A DNA stretch of 64,000 nucleotides from DAONBD01 sp964525485. Lineage in GTDB: Bacteria; Patescibacteriota; Gracilibacteria; UBA1369; LOWO2-01-FULL-3. Every line of letters starts with the position of its first letter. Positions within the stretch are counted from its first letter, which is position 1. Positions 9,277-19,036 of this stretch are shown here, in pieces. The stretch is taken from the NCBI GenBank assembly GCA_964525485.1, contig CAZGHH010000001.1, positions 1 to 64,000 on the forward strand, given 5' to 3'. A program made the position numbers and the translations under genes. The notes under the pieces are model-generated. The model did not search any database. It was not told where the DNA came from and saw only the letters and a program-made list of their open reading frames with translations.

Positions 9277-10767
9277 TCTTTTTTCGGAAATTTTTGCGCT
9301 GTAGTAATTCTTCTTGGAAATAATGGAATTCATTTTTTCTCTTGTAGTAGGTCCGAAGACACCAGCAAAAGTGGAGTTTTCATCAGCAACTATTCCATTG
9401 ATTTGTTGAAATTTAAATACTGCATGCTTAGTGACTTCATCAAATTTTCCAGTCGGATTAATCCTCAAAAGTCCAAGTTTTTTTAATTCAGACTGTAGCC
9501 TTTTCACATCAGCTCCGGTGTCACCGAGAGAAAGATCTGTATGCATTGAAGGGGTCAAAATTTGTTTACTCTCAATAGCATCAGCGACATCTGTATTCGC
9601 ATAAACTTTTTTTAGTTTTTTTGTGACGCCTGTGTCGGAAGCGATAGAAGCCGACAAGGCAGTCATAGTTCTAGGTCCGAAAACCCCGGCACCGGAATCA
9701 GATTCTGTATTTATAACATCATTATCAATCTGAAATTGAAGCACAGCTAATATAGTTTTTTTATCGTATTTTCCGCTTATTTCTACGTCGTATCCGAGCA
9801 CCGAAAGTGCGTTTTGTAACTTCTTGATAGAGTTTTTATCGGAACTTGTTGTGTTTAATGTGATTTTTGGAGTGACGTCTTCTTTTCTATTATTAATAGC
9901 TTCCTCAAGAGCATCCCTCGTCTGTGAACCGAAGTGTCCGGCCCCTAGGTCGGTAATATCAGTAATAATGCCTTTGTCTTTTTGAAATAAATAAACCGCC
10001 ATTCTTGTTTCGTCACCAAAAGTCCCATCTGTTTTACCGGTATAATATCCAAGATCCTTTAGATATTTTTGTAATTCTTTAACTTCATTGCCTTCATCTA
10101 AGTACCATACATCTTCAGGAAATAATTCTTTTTTTGTTTTCGTTGTTGTTTTTGGCTCTGAAGACTTTGTTTTATAACTAGGTATTGCAAACACTTCTTG
10201 ATTATGTTTTTCGTCAGGGGAATAACCATCGATTTCAACATTCTCAGAAATAGAGTCATCAATTCCATAAACAGTTACGACAACAGTTCTCATTCCCCAA
10301 TTCAAAGCTCTTCTTAAACCTTTGTCTCCATATCCCATCCATACGTCCAATCTATCATGTTTAGGACCGGATTCACTTGATCCTTCTACGATAGCGCCAC
10401 CGCGATCATGAACAGCTGTCATCCCAATACCAGGAACATAGAGTTTTGTACCAAAAGGATACGATTTCGGAGCGGCGACCATTCCGGCGTACACCGGAGT
10501 TCCATCTGCCCCGTTTGTTCCACGTCCATTAAGCCTGATATCTCCGCTATAAGAACCGGTAACATATCGTTCTTGCCCTGGAAGAGGCGAATAATATGCA
10601 CTGATAATAAATGTGTGATCGTAAGGAAACGCGTCATCCTCACCGGCATTAGCAACTTCCACTTTTATTAAGTCATTCAATTGTACTCGAACATCAAGCA
10701 TTGAATTATTGAGTCCGAACGCAGCAAGAGTGAGAAGTATTAATAAACTTAATTTTTTATTTTTCAT
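9259..10767 (-). CDS. Secreted 3D-domain (RlpA/MltA-like barrel) protein with three peptidoglycan-binding repeats
   Basis: 502 residues with an N-terminal signal segment (basic start, then a Leu-rich core). A 3D domain (about 45-170) carries the characteristic HDRGGAI and RLDVWMG motifs, whose Asp residues define the family and act in related lytic transglycosylases and resuscitation factors. Three PGB_1 repeats follow, each with a VK/IKxLQ...LG...FQ pattern (near VKELQKYLKDLGYY, IKKLQNALSVLGY and VKRLQSELKKLGL). It probably cuts or binds glycan strands outside the cell. It is transcribed alone; its 3' end overlaps that of the HD gene by 18 nt. Confidence 0.9.
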   Translation of the reverse strand: MKNKKLSLLILLTLAAFGLNNSMLDVRVQLNDLIKVEVANAGEDDAFPYDHTFIISAYYSPLPGQERYVTGSYSGDIRLNGRGTNGADGTPVYAGMVAAPKSYPFGTKLYVPGIGMTAVHDRGGAIVEGSSESGPKHDRLDVWMGYGDKGLRRALNWGMRTVVVTVYGIDDSISENVEIDGYSPDEKHNQEVFAIPSYKTKSSEPKTTTKTKKELFPEDVWYLDEGNEVKELQKYLKDLGYYTGKTDGTFGDETRMAVYLFQKDKGIITDITDLGAGHFGSQTRDALEEAINNRKEDVTPKITLNTTSSDKNSIKKLQNALSVLGYDVEISGKYDKKTILAVLQFQIDNDVINTESDSGAGVFGPRTMTALSASIASDTGVTKKLKKVYANTDVADAIESKQILTPSMHTDLSLGDTGADVKRLQSELKKLGLLRINPTGKFDEVTKHAVFKFQQINGIVADENSTFAGVFGPTTREKMNSIISKKNYYSAKISEKRLQKDT

Positions 10768-10826
10768 TTTTGTTTTTAATTTATTTTTTGTTTTTTGAGC
10801 TTGTTTTGGCTCGGTTTTTAATTTTC

Positions 10827-10848
10827 GAAATTCCAGTTCTAGAATTTC
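10827..10848. repeat. Inverted repeat at the predicted transcription start of the 3D-domain gene
   Basis: GAAATTC and GAATTTC arms of 7 bp flank an 8-nt centre. The element covers the predicted initiation point of the promoter at 10854-10862 and lies in the roughly 80-nt leader. It could be a repressor site or a weak RNA hairpin. Confidence 0.35.
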
Positions 10849-10853
10849 AAAAC

Positions 10854-10862
10854 ATTATAACA
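10854..10862 (-). promoter_or_regulatory. Extended -10 promoter for the 3D-domain gene
   Basis: TGTTATAAT on the minus strand is an extended -10 element. No convincing -35 is seen 16-18 nt upstream. The gap between this gene and the next (10768-10948) otherwise holds only this element and an inverted repeat. Confidence 0.45.
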
Positions 10863-10948
10863 TGGAAAAAAGGCCTTACATTATATATATATTGCGTCAT
10901 GTTTAAGTTATTTCTTAATTCAGATAAAGCTTTTCGAGGATATATGCA

Positions 10949-13489
10949 CTAGAAAATAGGAGGCATACCAGCAAATTGATCTGTTGAGCCGCCTGAAAAA
11001 CTACTTCCATCGGTTCCAAGTCTTCTCATAATCTCTCGATCGACGATATCGCGATCACGACCATACTTGAGTCTTGACAACTGTTTGAACGCCTCGGCAG
11101 CTTCCTTGTCTCCCTTCTCGGTATATGGGTTTACAGGGATGATACTAAATGGGCGACTAGGCTGTGTATCGATAGAGAGCTTCATTACAGCCTTGTATTT
11201 ATCAATATTAATCAAATCCTGATCGCTAAAGACAGGAGCCATTTCTTTTCCCATAAATTCAGCATCTTGAGCGCCGATCTTGTAAGACATCATGGTTCCG
11301 ACGTTACCAAAAACGGCATCTTTGATCTTTGACTGACCTTTTTTAAGAGCATTACTATCGCCCTCCAACTGAGCGAGATACTGATGAGCGATAATCAAGC
11401 CAAGGCGATATTTTCTGGCCTCTGATAGGATAGATTCAATAGATTCGGTAATATAGTTCTGGAACTCATCGATGTACAAGAAGAAATCACGTCTCTCTTC
11501 TTTCGGAATCTTTTGTCTGCGCATAGCAGCCATCTGAAGTTTTTGAACGATAATAAGACCTAATAGTTTTGAATTAACTTCACCGACGCTGCCTTTAGAC
11601 AAATTCATTAACAAGATTTTTCCTTCCTGCATAACCTTGAAGAAGTCGAACGCCGACTTGGTCTGTCCGATGATATTTCTCATCATGGTATTCGTAATGA
11701 ATTGACCGAATTTCGCAGCGAAATAAGGGATCATTTCTTGTTTTTCTCTCTGTCCTGTCTTGGCCATCTGGTGATCCCAGAACGATCTGATAACAGGGTT
11801 GGTAACATGTTGTGTTTGTAATTTTTGAAAATCATCATCAGTGAATAGACGAACGATATCAGTTAACGCGGCTCCTTCAGGATTCGACATAAGTGTCAAA
11901 CAACCATTTCTGAAATAGTCCTGAATACGAGGACCAAAGATTTCTTCGTTGAAAAGCTTGATCATGATATTCATCGCATCAAGAGCTACCAGCTCTTTCT
12001 CTTCCCAAGTATCTCCTTCAAGGATATTCAAACCCATAGGCCTCTCCATATCCGAAGGATCGAAATAAATGACATCATCCGCTCTCTCTCTCGGAATAAA
12101 CGGCAAAATATCTTCAATCAAAGATCCATGCGGATCGACAACCGCGATACCTTTTCCTGCCTTCAAATCCTGTCTTATCATTACCTGCAAGATAGAAGAC
12201 TTACCGGTACCGGTCTGTCCAATCACATAGAAGTGACGGAACCTATCTTCATTTTTCATTCTGATTTCTTTCTTCTCCCCACGGAAAAGATTATGTCCAA
12301 GGAGTAAACCTTCAGTTGGTATGTTTGCAGGAGCTGGAGCTACTTTGAAATTCTGCCATGCTATCTGAGGATATTTATTAAATCTTATACTAGGTAAATG
12401 AAACAAAGAGGCAAGCTCTTCACTGGAAAATACAGCTTTTTTACGAGTCAAAATCATATGCCACGTCCTTCGGAAATGTCGAAATACAAAGTTTTTAACC
12501 AAAGTTTTTGTGCTATGCCAATAAGAAGTATGAAAAGAATTATTATTTGAAAATTCAAACTGAGCGAATGCGTTTTTTAAGCCCTCTGCATATTCAGCTG
12601 CACGTCTTTTGTCTTGAGCGGAAGCAATTACCCTGATCAAAGCTTCAAATCCCGGTTTTGAGTTTTTTTCCTCCATCGCTTTGACTTCATCATCAGTGAC
12701 AGGAGTAGTTCTCGTGGTCACTCCATCTTTGCCCATATTATCCACGCTTTTATCACCATGAATCAAAATTTCGAATAACGCAGAGAACCAAGTCAAAGGA
12801 TTTAAGATCGAAAGGTCAAAACTTTTTTTATTTTGAAATTTTTTCTCAGCGATTTGACGACCTTTCTTTTGCCATCCGTTCTTTTTTGGTTTAACCATTA
12901 TTTGGATAGCAGCACCTTCATCTTTACCTATTTTTGAAAGAGAGTTTATTATTGAGTTTAATGGGTCGGAAGTAAGTCTTTGGTATGTCTTAATAGGGAA
13001 TGCGTAGGGTTCGTCCATATACAAATAGTGTCCGACTACTTTGCCGTTTGGTTGAAAAATATTGTAATCATCAGCTCTCTCCACGTAAACATCGGGGTAA
13101 AAAGCGGTGATCTGTTTCTCAACATGATCGACCATATTTCTCGGACAAACTATAAAAAATCTCACCAATCCATCTATAACAGCATATTCAAAAGAGAAGA
13201 ATTCTTGTGATTTGAAAATCCTATACCATCTTTCTTGATACAAACTGTGCAAAGTTTCATAGAAATGAGTCATAACACCAAGGACTTCTTTGAAATCCTT
13301 TGAAGATGAATATTTTTCACCTTCAACTTCTTTGTCCTCCTTTGATTCTTTTTTTGGAACACGGATTTCGAGAAAAACCATATTAAGAGACCTCATCAGA
13401 TTCATCTGAAATCTGATAAAGAAAATTAATAAAGTAGCAGCCAAAGCCACTCCAATCCCAACCAGTGATGCAATTAACCATATAGGCAT
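10949..13489 (-). CDS. TraG/VirD4-like membrane ATPase (paralog 1)
   Basis: 846-residue HerA/FtsK-superfamily ATPase of the kind that couples DNA or protein substrates to type IV secretion channels. An N-terminal membrane segment (about 1-28) is followed by a long N-terminal domain, then the motor with Walker A GQTGTGKSS (about 424-432) and Walker B FFLYIDEFQNY (about 665-676), and the TraM-recognition-like region with SEARKYRLGLIIAHQYL. The C-terminus is Gly/Ser rich. It ends a dnaE-aspS-ATPase run, 21 bp after aspS. A second copy is at 35723-38410. No other type IV secretion genes are in the window, so the substrate is unknown; DNA uptake or pilus-related functions are possible. Confidence 0.85.
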   Translation of the reverse strand: MPIWLIASLVGIGVALAATLLIFFIRFQMNLMRSLNMVFLEIRVPKKESKEDKEVEGEKYSSSKDFKEVLGVMTHFYETLHSLYQERWYRIFKSQEFFSFEYAVIDGLVRFFIVCPRNMVDHVEKQITAFYPDVYVERADDYNIFQPNGKVVGHYLYMDEPYAFPIKTYQRLTSDPLNSIINSLSKIGKDEGAAIQIMVKPKKNGWQKKGRQIAEKKFQNKKSFDLSILNPLTWFSALFEILIHGDKSVDNMGKDGVTTRTTPVTDDEVKAMEEKNSKPGFEALIRVIASAQDKRRAAEYAEGLKNAFAQFEFSNNNSFHTSYWHSTKTLVKNFVFRHFRRTWHMILTRKKAVFSSEELASLFHLPSIRFNKYPQIAWQNFKVAPAPANIPTEGLLLGHNLFRGEKKEIRMKNEDRFRHFYVIGQTGTGKSSILQVMIRQDLKAGKGIAVVDPHGSLIEDILPFIPRERADDVIYFDPSDMERPMGLNILEGDTWEEKELVALDAMNIMIKLFNEEIFGPRIQDYFRNGCLTLMSNPEGAALTDIVRLFTDDDFQKLQTQHVTNPVIRSFWDHQMAKTGQREKQEMIPYFAAKFGQFITNTMMRNIIGQTKSAFDFFKVMQEGKILLMNLSKGSVGEVNSKLLGLIIVQKLQMAAMRRQKIPKEERRDFFLYIDEFQNYITESIESILSEARKYRLGLIIAHQYLAQLEGDSNALKKGQSKIKDAVFGNVGTMMSYKIGAQDAEFMGKEMAPVFSDQDLINIDKYKAVMKLSIDTQPSRPFSIIPVNPYTEKGDKEAAEAFKQLSRLKYGRDRDIVDREIMRRLGTDGSSFSGGSTDQFAGMPPIF

Positions 13490-13510
13490 ATCAGGGCATT
13501 ATACCAGAAA

Positions 13511-15292
13511 TTACTTCTTTGTACCAGGCTTTTCGATGAGTTTTATATACAATTCGTCCAAGGTCTCTTTTGGCATAATAGAAGGAGAGCCAAGCATAAG
13601 GTCGCGAGCCTGCTGATCCTTTGGGAATGGGATCACTTCACGAATGTTCGGTTCGTCACGGAACATCATAACGAGTCTGTCCAAGCCCCACGCAATACCA
13701 GCGTGTGGAGGCACTCCGAAAGTGAACGCATGTAATATGTGCCCAAATCTTCTTTGCGCATCTTCATCTGATATTCCGAGAATTTTGAAGACTTTTGCTT
13801 GTAATCCAGAGTCGTGAATTCTCACGCTTCCTCCCCCAATCTCTACGCCGTTAAGTACGATATCATAAGCATTTGAAATAACGTTTTCAGGCTCAGTATC
13901 CATCTTTTCATAGTCAGCGGAAACAGGTGAAGTAAATGGATGGTGAACGGCGTTTAGCTTCTTGGTTTCCTCGTCATACTCAAATAATGGGAAGTCTGTA
14001 ACCCATAAAAAAGCCATATCTTCATCTTTTCTGAGTTCTAAATAATCAGCAATTTGCAGTCTTGCGTGTCCCAAAATCTCACAGCATTTTTTCCATTTAT
14101 CCGCGGCAAAAAATATAGCATCGCCTTTTTCTGCATGACATCTCTCGGCGATTTCAGCTAACTCCTCAGGTTTAAAAAATTTTGCGATCGGTGATTTATA
14201 ATTTCCATCTTCCTCGATTACCAAGTAGGCTAGGCCCTTTGCTCCGTTTTCTTTTGCTCTTGCCTCGACCTCGTCGATTCTACTGCGTGGGAAAGCTGCT
14301 CCGCCTTTTACAGCTAACGCTTTCACGACTCCATCAGCTTCGACAGTGTTTTTGAAAACACCAAATTCACATTCAAACGCAATGTCGGAGATGTCAGAAA
14401 TCGGCATATCGAAGCGTAAATCTGGCTTATCAGAGCCATAGAGATTCATCGCTTCATCATAAGTGATATGAATAAAATCAGTAACAATTTTTTTATGAGG
14501 AACGAATTTTTTGACGAGTTGTCTCATCAACTCAGTAGTCAAATTAATAATATCTTCTTGCTCAACAAAAGACATTTCGACATCAAGCTGAGTAAATTCA
14601 GGCTGACGATCGCCGCGTTGATCTTCATCACGGAAGCATCGTGCGATCTGAAAATATTTATCCATTCCACCGACCATAAGTAGTTGTTTCAATTGCTGTG
14701 GAGACTGTGGGAGAACGTAGAAATTCCCTTCGTGCAATCTGGAAGGAACGATGTATTCACGACTGCCTTCCGGAGTTCCTTTGATCAAAATAGGAGTTTC
14801 GATTTCAAGAAAACCCTCTTTTTCGAAGAAGTCTCTAATGGCTTTCACGATCTGGGATCTGACTATCATATTTGTTTTCAGTCGATCTCTTCTTAGATCC
14901 AAATATCTGTATTTCAAACGCACTTCTTCAGCGACTTCTTTGTCTTGGTCGATTTCAAATGGTAGTGCGGCTGATTTGCTAAGTACATCAATTTTTTCTA
15001 TCACAACCTCTATTTCACCTGTTTCCATTTTTGGATTTTTTTGTCCTTCAGGTCTTGCATGAACTTTGCCTTCAATTTTTAAAACATACTCAGATCTAAC
15101 ATCTTCTAGTACCTTATGAGCCTCAGGAAAATTCACCGGATCAGAACAAATCTGAGTGATTCCATAGCGATCGCGAAGATCAATGAAAATAATTCCCCCA
15201 TGGTCTCTTCTTCGATGAACCCAACCTGAAAGAGTAACAGATTTACCAGCATCGCTTACTTTAAGAGAATTTAATAAATGACTTCTATACAT
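13511..15292 (-). CDS. aspS: Aspartyl-tRNA synthetase
   Basis: Class II synthetase charging tRNA-Asp (possibly also tRNA-Asn, depending on GatCAB). 593 residues is the normal bacterial length. Visible parts are the N-terminal OB fold (LSGWVHRRRDHGG), motif 2 FRDEDQRGDRQPEF, the bacteria-specific GAD insertion (about 300-420), GVEIGGGSVRIHD, and motif 3 GIAWGLDRLVM. It sits 38 bp downstream of dnaE and 21 bp upstream of the TraG-like ATPase gene in the same direction. Confidence 0.98.
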   Translation of the reverse strand: MYRSHLLNSLKVSDAGKSVTLSGWVHRRRDHGGIIFIDLRDRYGITQICSDPVNFPEAHKVLEDVRSEYVLKIEGKVHARPEGQKNPKMETGEIEVVIEKIDVLSKSAALPFEIDQDKEVAEEVRLKYRYLDLRRDRLKTNMIVRSQIVKAIRDFFEKEGFLEIETPILIKGTPEGSREYIVPSRLHEGNFYVLPQSPQQLKQLLMVGGMDKYFQIARCFRDEDQRGDRQPEFTQLDVEMSFVEQEDIINLTTELMRQLVKKFVPHKKIVTDFIHITYDEAMNLYGSDKPDLRFDMPISDISDIAFECEFGVFKNTVEADGVVKALAVKGGAAFPRSRIDEVEARAKENGAKGLAYLVIEEDGNYKSPIAKFFKPEELAEIAERCHAEKGDAIFFAADKWKKCCEILGHARLQIADYLELRKDEDMAFLWVTDFPLFEYDEETKKLNAVHHPFTSPVSADYEKMDTEPENVISNAYDIVLNGVEIGGGSVRIHDSGLQAKVFKILGISDEDAQRRFGHILHAFTFGVPPHAGIAWGLDRLVMMFRDEPNIREVIPFPKDQQARDLMLGSPSIMPKETLDELYIKLIEKPGTKK

Positions 15293-15330
15293 ATGAATGG
15301 ATTAATTTTCAGGTCTCCATTCTATTGTTT

Positions 15331-18300
15331 TTAAGCGCTTTTTACAATCTCTTTCAACTCTTTTTCAAAGTCGTCATTTATAAGAACTCCAAATGGAATT
15401 TTTATTTTTTTTGAAGAACCGTTAGAGGCGACACTTATTACGACAGACGTTTCACCTTTGAATTTTTCTAGGAGTGCTTTTATTTCTGAAAGTGTTTCTT
15501 TTGTGGCAGTTGCAGGAAGATTTATTACATAAATGTTGTCAGTTGATTGTTGGATTGCTTCAGAAACAGGCTCATCAGAGCTTGTTTCTTCGGGATGTGA
15601 ATTTGGCTCATCAGGCTTCCCCCAAACCTCGCCAGAGCCTATCAATACATCATTGATATCAAAATTTTTTATTTTTTCTTCTTCAATTACGGCTCCAATA
15701 ATTTCACCAATAAACGGAGTATATCTTGCGGCTTTTTCTTCCGGATTATAAATTTTTAATTCTTTCGCCTTCTCTATCATAGTTTCTATCGAAATAGTCT
15801 TTATATTCTCAGCCATTACCTGGCAGGTTCTTCTATTATCAAATTTACCTTCAATCACAACAGCTTGATCTTCAGCTATAAGAGGGGACAGCTGTTGATA
15901 TTTTGCAGGAAAAATAAAAACCTCAACCTTTGCAGTAGGGTCCTCAAGTATAAAAACCATCATATATCCACCACTACGAGTAAGAATTTTTTTAATTCCA
16001 GACACCATCCCTGCAACTTTAACGCTTTTACCAAAATTTTTCTTAGTTAGTTCGCCGATGAGATTAACTTTTTTCTTTAAATATTTTGTAAGTCCATCGA
16101 GTGGATGTTTTGAAACGTACATTCCGAGATATGCTTTCTCCCATTGCAATTGCTCGATTTCAGAACTTGGCTCAACTTTTGGTAAATGGAAACTCTGCAT
16201 TTCTTCTGCGCCACTTTCGACCAATGCACCAAAAATATCAGTCTGACCAAGTGCTGCCGAAGTCTGTGAAAATTTTGCGAATTTAATAATTTCTTCAAAC
16301 CCTCGCCCTATTTGTTTGCGATCACCAAATTCATCCGTCGCACCTGAGTAGGCGAGCGCTTCAATAACTTTTTTATTTAACGAATCATATCGCACACGTC
16401 TTGCAAAATCTTCCAAATCTTTAAATTTTCCTCCTTGTTCACGAGTTTCGATAATGGCTTTCACTGGTCCTTCACCGACACCTTTAATAGCGGTGAGTCC
16501 AAAACGAATAGTCTTATCGTCAATCATCGTGAAATTTTGATACGACTCATTTACAGACGGAGGCAAAACTCTGATTCCCATTTCTTCACATTCATTAATT
16601 TCCAGAACAACACGATCTGTATCTCCGTAATCGCATTTTAAAAGAGCAGTCATAAATTCGGTAGGGAAGTGTGCTTTCAAATAAGCTGTATGATACGAAA
16701 TCATCCCGTAGCACGAAGCATGGGCTTTATTAAATCCATATCCGGCAAAAGGTAAAATAACTTTTTCAAATACCTCCTCGGAAAATGCTTTTTTGTGTCC
16801 TTGCGCGATAGCTCCTTTTACGAATTTTTCCTGCTGCTCAGCGAGAAGTTTTGGTATTTTTTTACCTACAGCCTTACGCAAGATATCGGCCTCTCCAAGT
16901 GAAAAACCGGCGAAGTCTCGCGCGATCTGCAGGATCTGTTCCTGATAAACAGCAACACCATAAGTCTCCGCTAAAGTTTTTTTAAATGAATCATGTAGAT
17001 AATGAACTTGTTCAGGGTTGTGTTTTCCACGAATATAGTCAGGGATCCACTCCATCGGACCCGGGCGATACAGCGCGCCCATCGCGACTATGTCTTCGAA
17101 TTTAGTTGGTTTTAATTCTTTCAAATATCTTCTCATACCGGCTGATTCCAGTTGAAATACACCGGTCGTATCTGCTTTTTGTAATATTTTAAAGGTCTCT
17201 TTGTCATCAAGTGGAAGGTGTTCGAGATCGATTTCAGAATTTTTCATTATCTTCGCTAATTTTTTTGTTTCTTCGATTAATGTTAAGTTTTTTAAACCGA
17301 GGAAGTCCATTTTTAGAAGGCCAATTTCTTCAAGAGGCTTCATAGAATACTGACTGATAACGCTTCCTTCATCTTCGCCGACAGCTCTTTGAAGTGGGGT
17401 ATTTTTAATTAAATTTTCCCCCGAAATAACAACGGCGCAAGCATGAGTACCGGCATGTCGCACTGTTCCCTCTAGCTGTATAGCAAAATCTATAATCTTC
17501 TTTGACCTTGGGTTTGTTTCATAATCATGTTTGAAATCAGGATCTTCTTTTATAGAAGTTGCGAGTGGGGCATGCTTACCGAGCACTGGTGGAGGAACTA
17601 GTTTTGCCAAGCGATCTACATCTGTATATGGAATCCCCAAAGCACGACCAACGTCTCTTACAACGGCCTTCGCAGTCATAGTTCCAAACGTGATTATTTG
17701 TGCAACGTTTTCACGACCATATTTATCAACGACATACTCAAGAACTTCTTGACGACGAGTGTCGGCAAAATCGATATCAATATCGGGCATTGACACTCTT
17801 TCAGGATTCAAGAATCTTTCAAAGAAAAGTCCGTGAAATATAGGATCTAGTTCAGTGATGTATAGGCTCCAAGCCACGATCGCTCCAGCCGCAGAGCCAC
17901 GCCCAGGCCCAACGACCACTCCGCGCTCCTTCGCATATCTCACGAAATCGTGAACAATCAAGAAATAATTCGCGAACCCCATTTTATTGATAACTCCTAA
18001 CTCATATTCCAAGCGATCTTTGTATTCTTGTGGAATTTCTTTGCCCAAATCGACGAATCTTCGTGCCAAACCCTCCTCGCATAATCTTTTTAAATAATCT
18101 TTAGCATCTTCATTCTGCGGAGTGTCGAATTTCGGTAACAAATTTTTGCCAAATTCAATTTCCAAGTCGCACATTTCAGCGATTTTTACAGTATTTTCAA
18201 GGGCCTCCGGAGCGAATTTGAAAGACTCTTTCATGTCTTCGTAAGTACGAACTGAAAAATCTCCAATGTATCTCATGCGATTGTCATCGGCAACGTTTGT

Positions 18301-18981
18301 TTGAGTTTGTATGCAAAGTAAAATATCGTGAGCCTCTGCATCTTCACGGCGCGGATAATGCGAATCATTCGTCGCTACCAAACCGATGCCATGTTTTTTA
18401 CCAAGCTCAACAATTTTCTCGTTCACGATCGTCTGGTCTTCATTATAAGCATGATCTTGAACCTCCAAGAAATAATTTTCTTTACCAAAAATATCTACGT
18501 GAGTTTTTATAACTTCTTCTATCTCATCTTCATTCCCATTTAATATCGCGCGCGCTAAATGTCCCTGTAAGCACGCAGACGTGGCGATTAAACCTTCGCT
18601 ATGAGCCTTTATCAGTCCATAGTCCGCACGTGGTTTATAATAAAATCCTTCCAAATTCGCTTTCGTCACAATCTCCATTAAATTTTCATAGCCCTGATAA
18701 TTTTTTGCCAACAAAATCAAATGATAAGGCCTATTATCAACCTGCGGAGTTTTATCAAATCTAGTGCGACGCGCAACATAAATCTCACATCCAATTATTG
18801 GCTTTATTCCGGCCTCTCGAGCCTCTTTGTAGAATTCAATGGCGCCATACATGTTGCCATGATCAGTTAGGGCAGCAGCAGGCATGCCAAGCTCTTTTGC
18901 ACGCGCAATTATTTTTGCAGGACTGCCTAGTCCGTCTAGCAAGCTATAGTGACTGTGGCAATGCAGGTTTACATAAGACAT
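15331..18981 (-). CDS. dnaE: DNA polymerase III alpha subunit DnaE
   Basis: Replicative C-family polymerase, 1216 residues. The N-terminal PHP domain starts HCHSHYSLLDG and keeps its His/Asp motifs (TDHGNMYG, TNDSHYPR). The palm catalytic motif is PDIDIDFAD, and GPGRGSAAG is present. The C-terminus has the helix-hairpin-helix region (IKGVGEG) and an OB fold (VKVAGMVSGI). The retained PHP motifs suggest possible intrinsic exonuclease activity, as reported for some DnaE proteins. It heads the dnaE-aspS-TraG-like run. The start is ATG at 18981; the 55-nt divergent gap to proB holds only weak promoter-like elements. Confidence 0.98.
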   Translation of the reverse strand: MSYVNLHCHSHYSLLDGLGSPAKIIARAKELGMPAAALTDHGNMYGAIEFYKEAREAGIKPIIGCEIYVARRTRFDKTPQVDNRPYHLILLAKNYQGYENLMEIVTKANLEGFYYKPRADYGLIKAHSEGLIATSACLQGHLARAILNGNEDEIEEVIKTHVDIFGKENYFLEVQDHAYNEDQTIVNEKIVELGKKHGIGLVATNDSHYPRREDAEAHDILLCIQTQTNVADDNRMRYIGDFSVRTYEDMKESFKFAPEALENTVKIAEMCDLEIEFGKNLLPKFDTPQNEDAKDYLKRLCEEGLARRFVDLGKEIPQEYKDRLEYELGVINKMGFANYFLIVHDFVRYAKERGVVVGPGRGSAAGAIVAWSLYITELDPIFHGLFFERFLNPERVSMPDIDIDFADTRRQEVLEYVVDKYGRENVAQIITFGTMTAKAVVRDVGRALGIPYTDVDRLAKLVPPPVLGKHAPLATSIKEDPDFKHDYETNPRSKKIIDFAIQLEGTVRHAGTHACAVVISGENLIKNTPLQRAVGEDEGSVISQYSMKPLEEIGLLKMDFLGLKNLTLIEETKKLAKIMKNSEIDLEHLPLDDKETFKILQKADTTGVFQLESAGMRRYLKELKPTKFEDIVAMGALYRPGPMEWIPDYIRGKHNPEQVHYLHDSFKKTLAETYGVAVYQEQILQIARDFAGFSLGEADILRKAVGKKIPKLLAEQQEKFVKGAIAQGHKKAFSEEVFEKVILPFAGYGFNKAHASCYGMISYHTAYLKAHFPTEFMTALLKCDYGDTDRVVLEINECEEMGIRVLPPSVNESYQNFTMIDDKTIRFGLTAIKGVGEGPVKAIIETREQGGKFKDLEDFARRVRYDSLNKKVIEALAYSGATDEFGDRKQIGRGFEEIIKFAKFSQTSAALGQTDIFGALVESGAEEMQSFHLPKVEPSSEIEQLQWEKAYLGMYVSKHPLDGLTKYLKKKVNLIGELTKKNFGKSVKVAGMVSGIKKILTRSGGYMMVFILEDPTAKVEVFIFPAKYQQLSPLIAEDQAVVIEGKFDNRRTCQVMAENIKTISIETMIEKAKELKIYNPEEKAARYTPFIGEIIGAVIEEEKIKNFDINDVLIGSGEVWGKPDEPNSHPEETSSDEPVSEAIQQSTDNIYVINLPATATKETLSEIKALLEKFKGETSVVISVASNGSSKKIKIPFGVLINDDFEKELKEIVKSA

Positions 18982-19036
18982 ATATTTGAAGTAGAATAAG
19001 CCCCGAAATTAAGCACAGGAAATATAACCCATTATA

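Noticed and set aside
10770..10952. A 60-codon plus-strand frame between the 3D-domain gene and TraG-like ATPase 1
   Set aside because: Hydrophobic, low-complexity translation of an AT-rich intergenic region that contains the divergent promoter; no sign of conservation or start signals.
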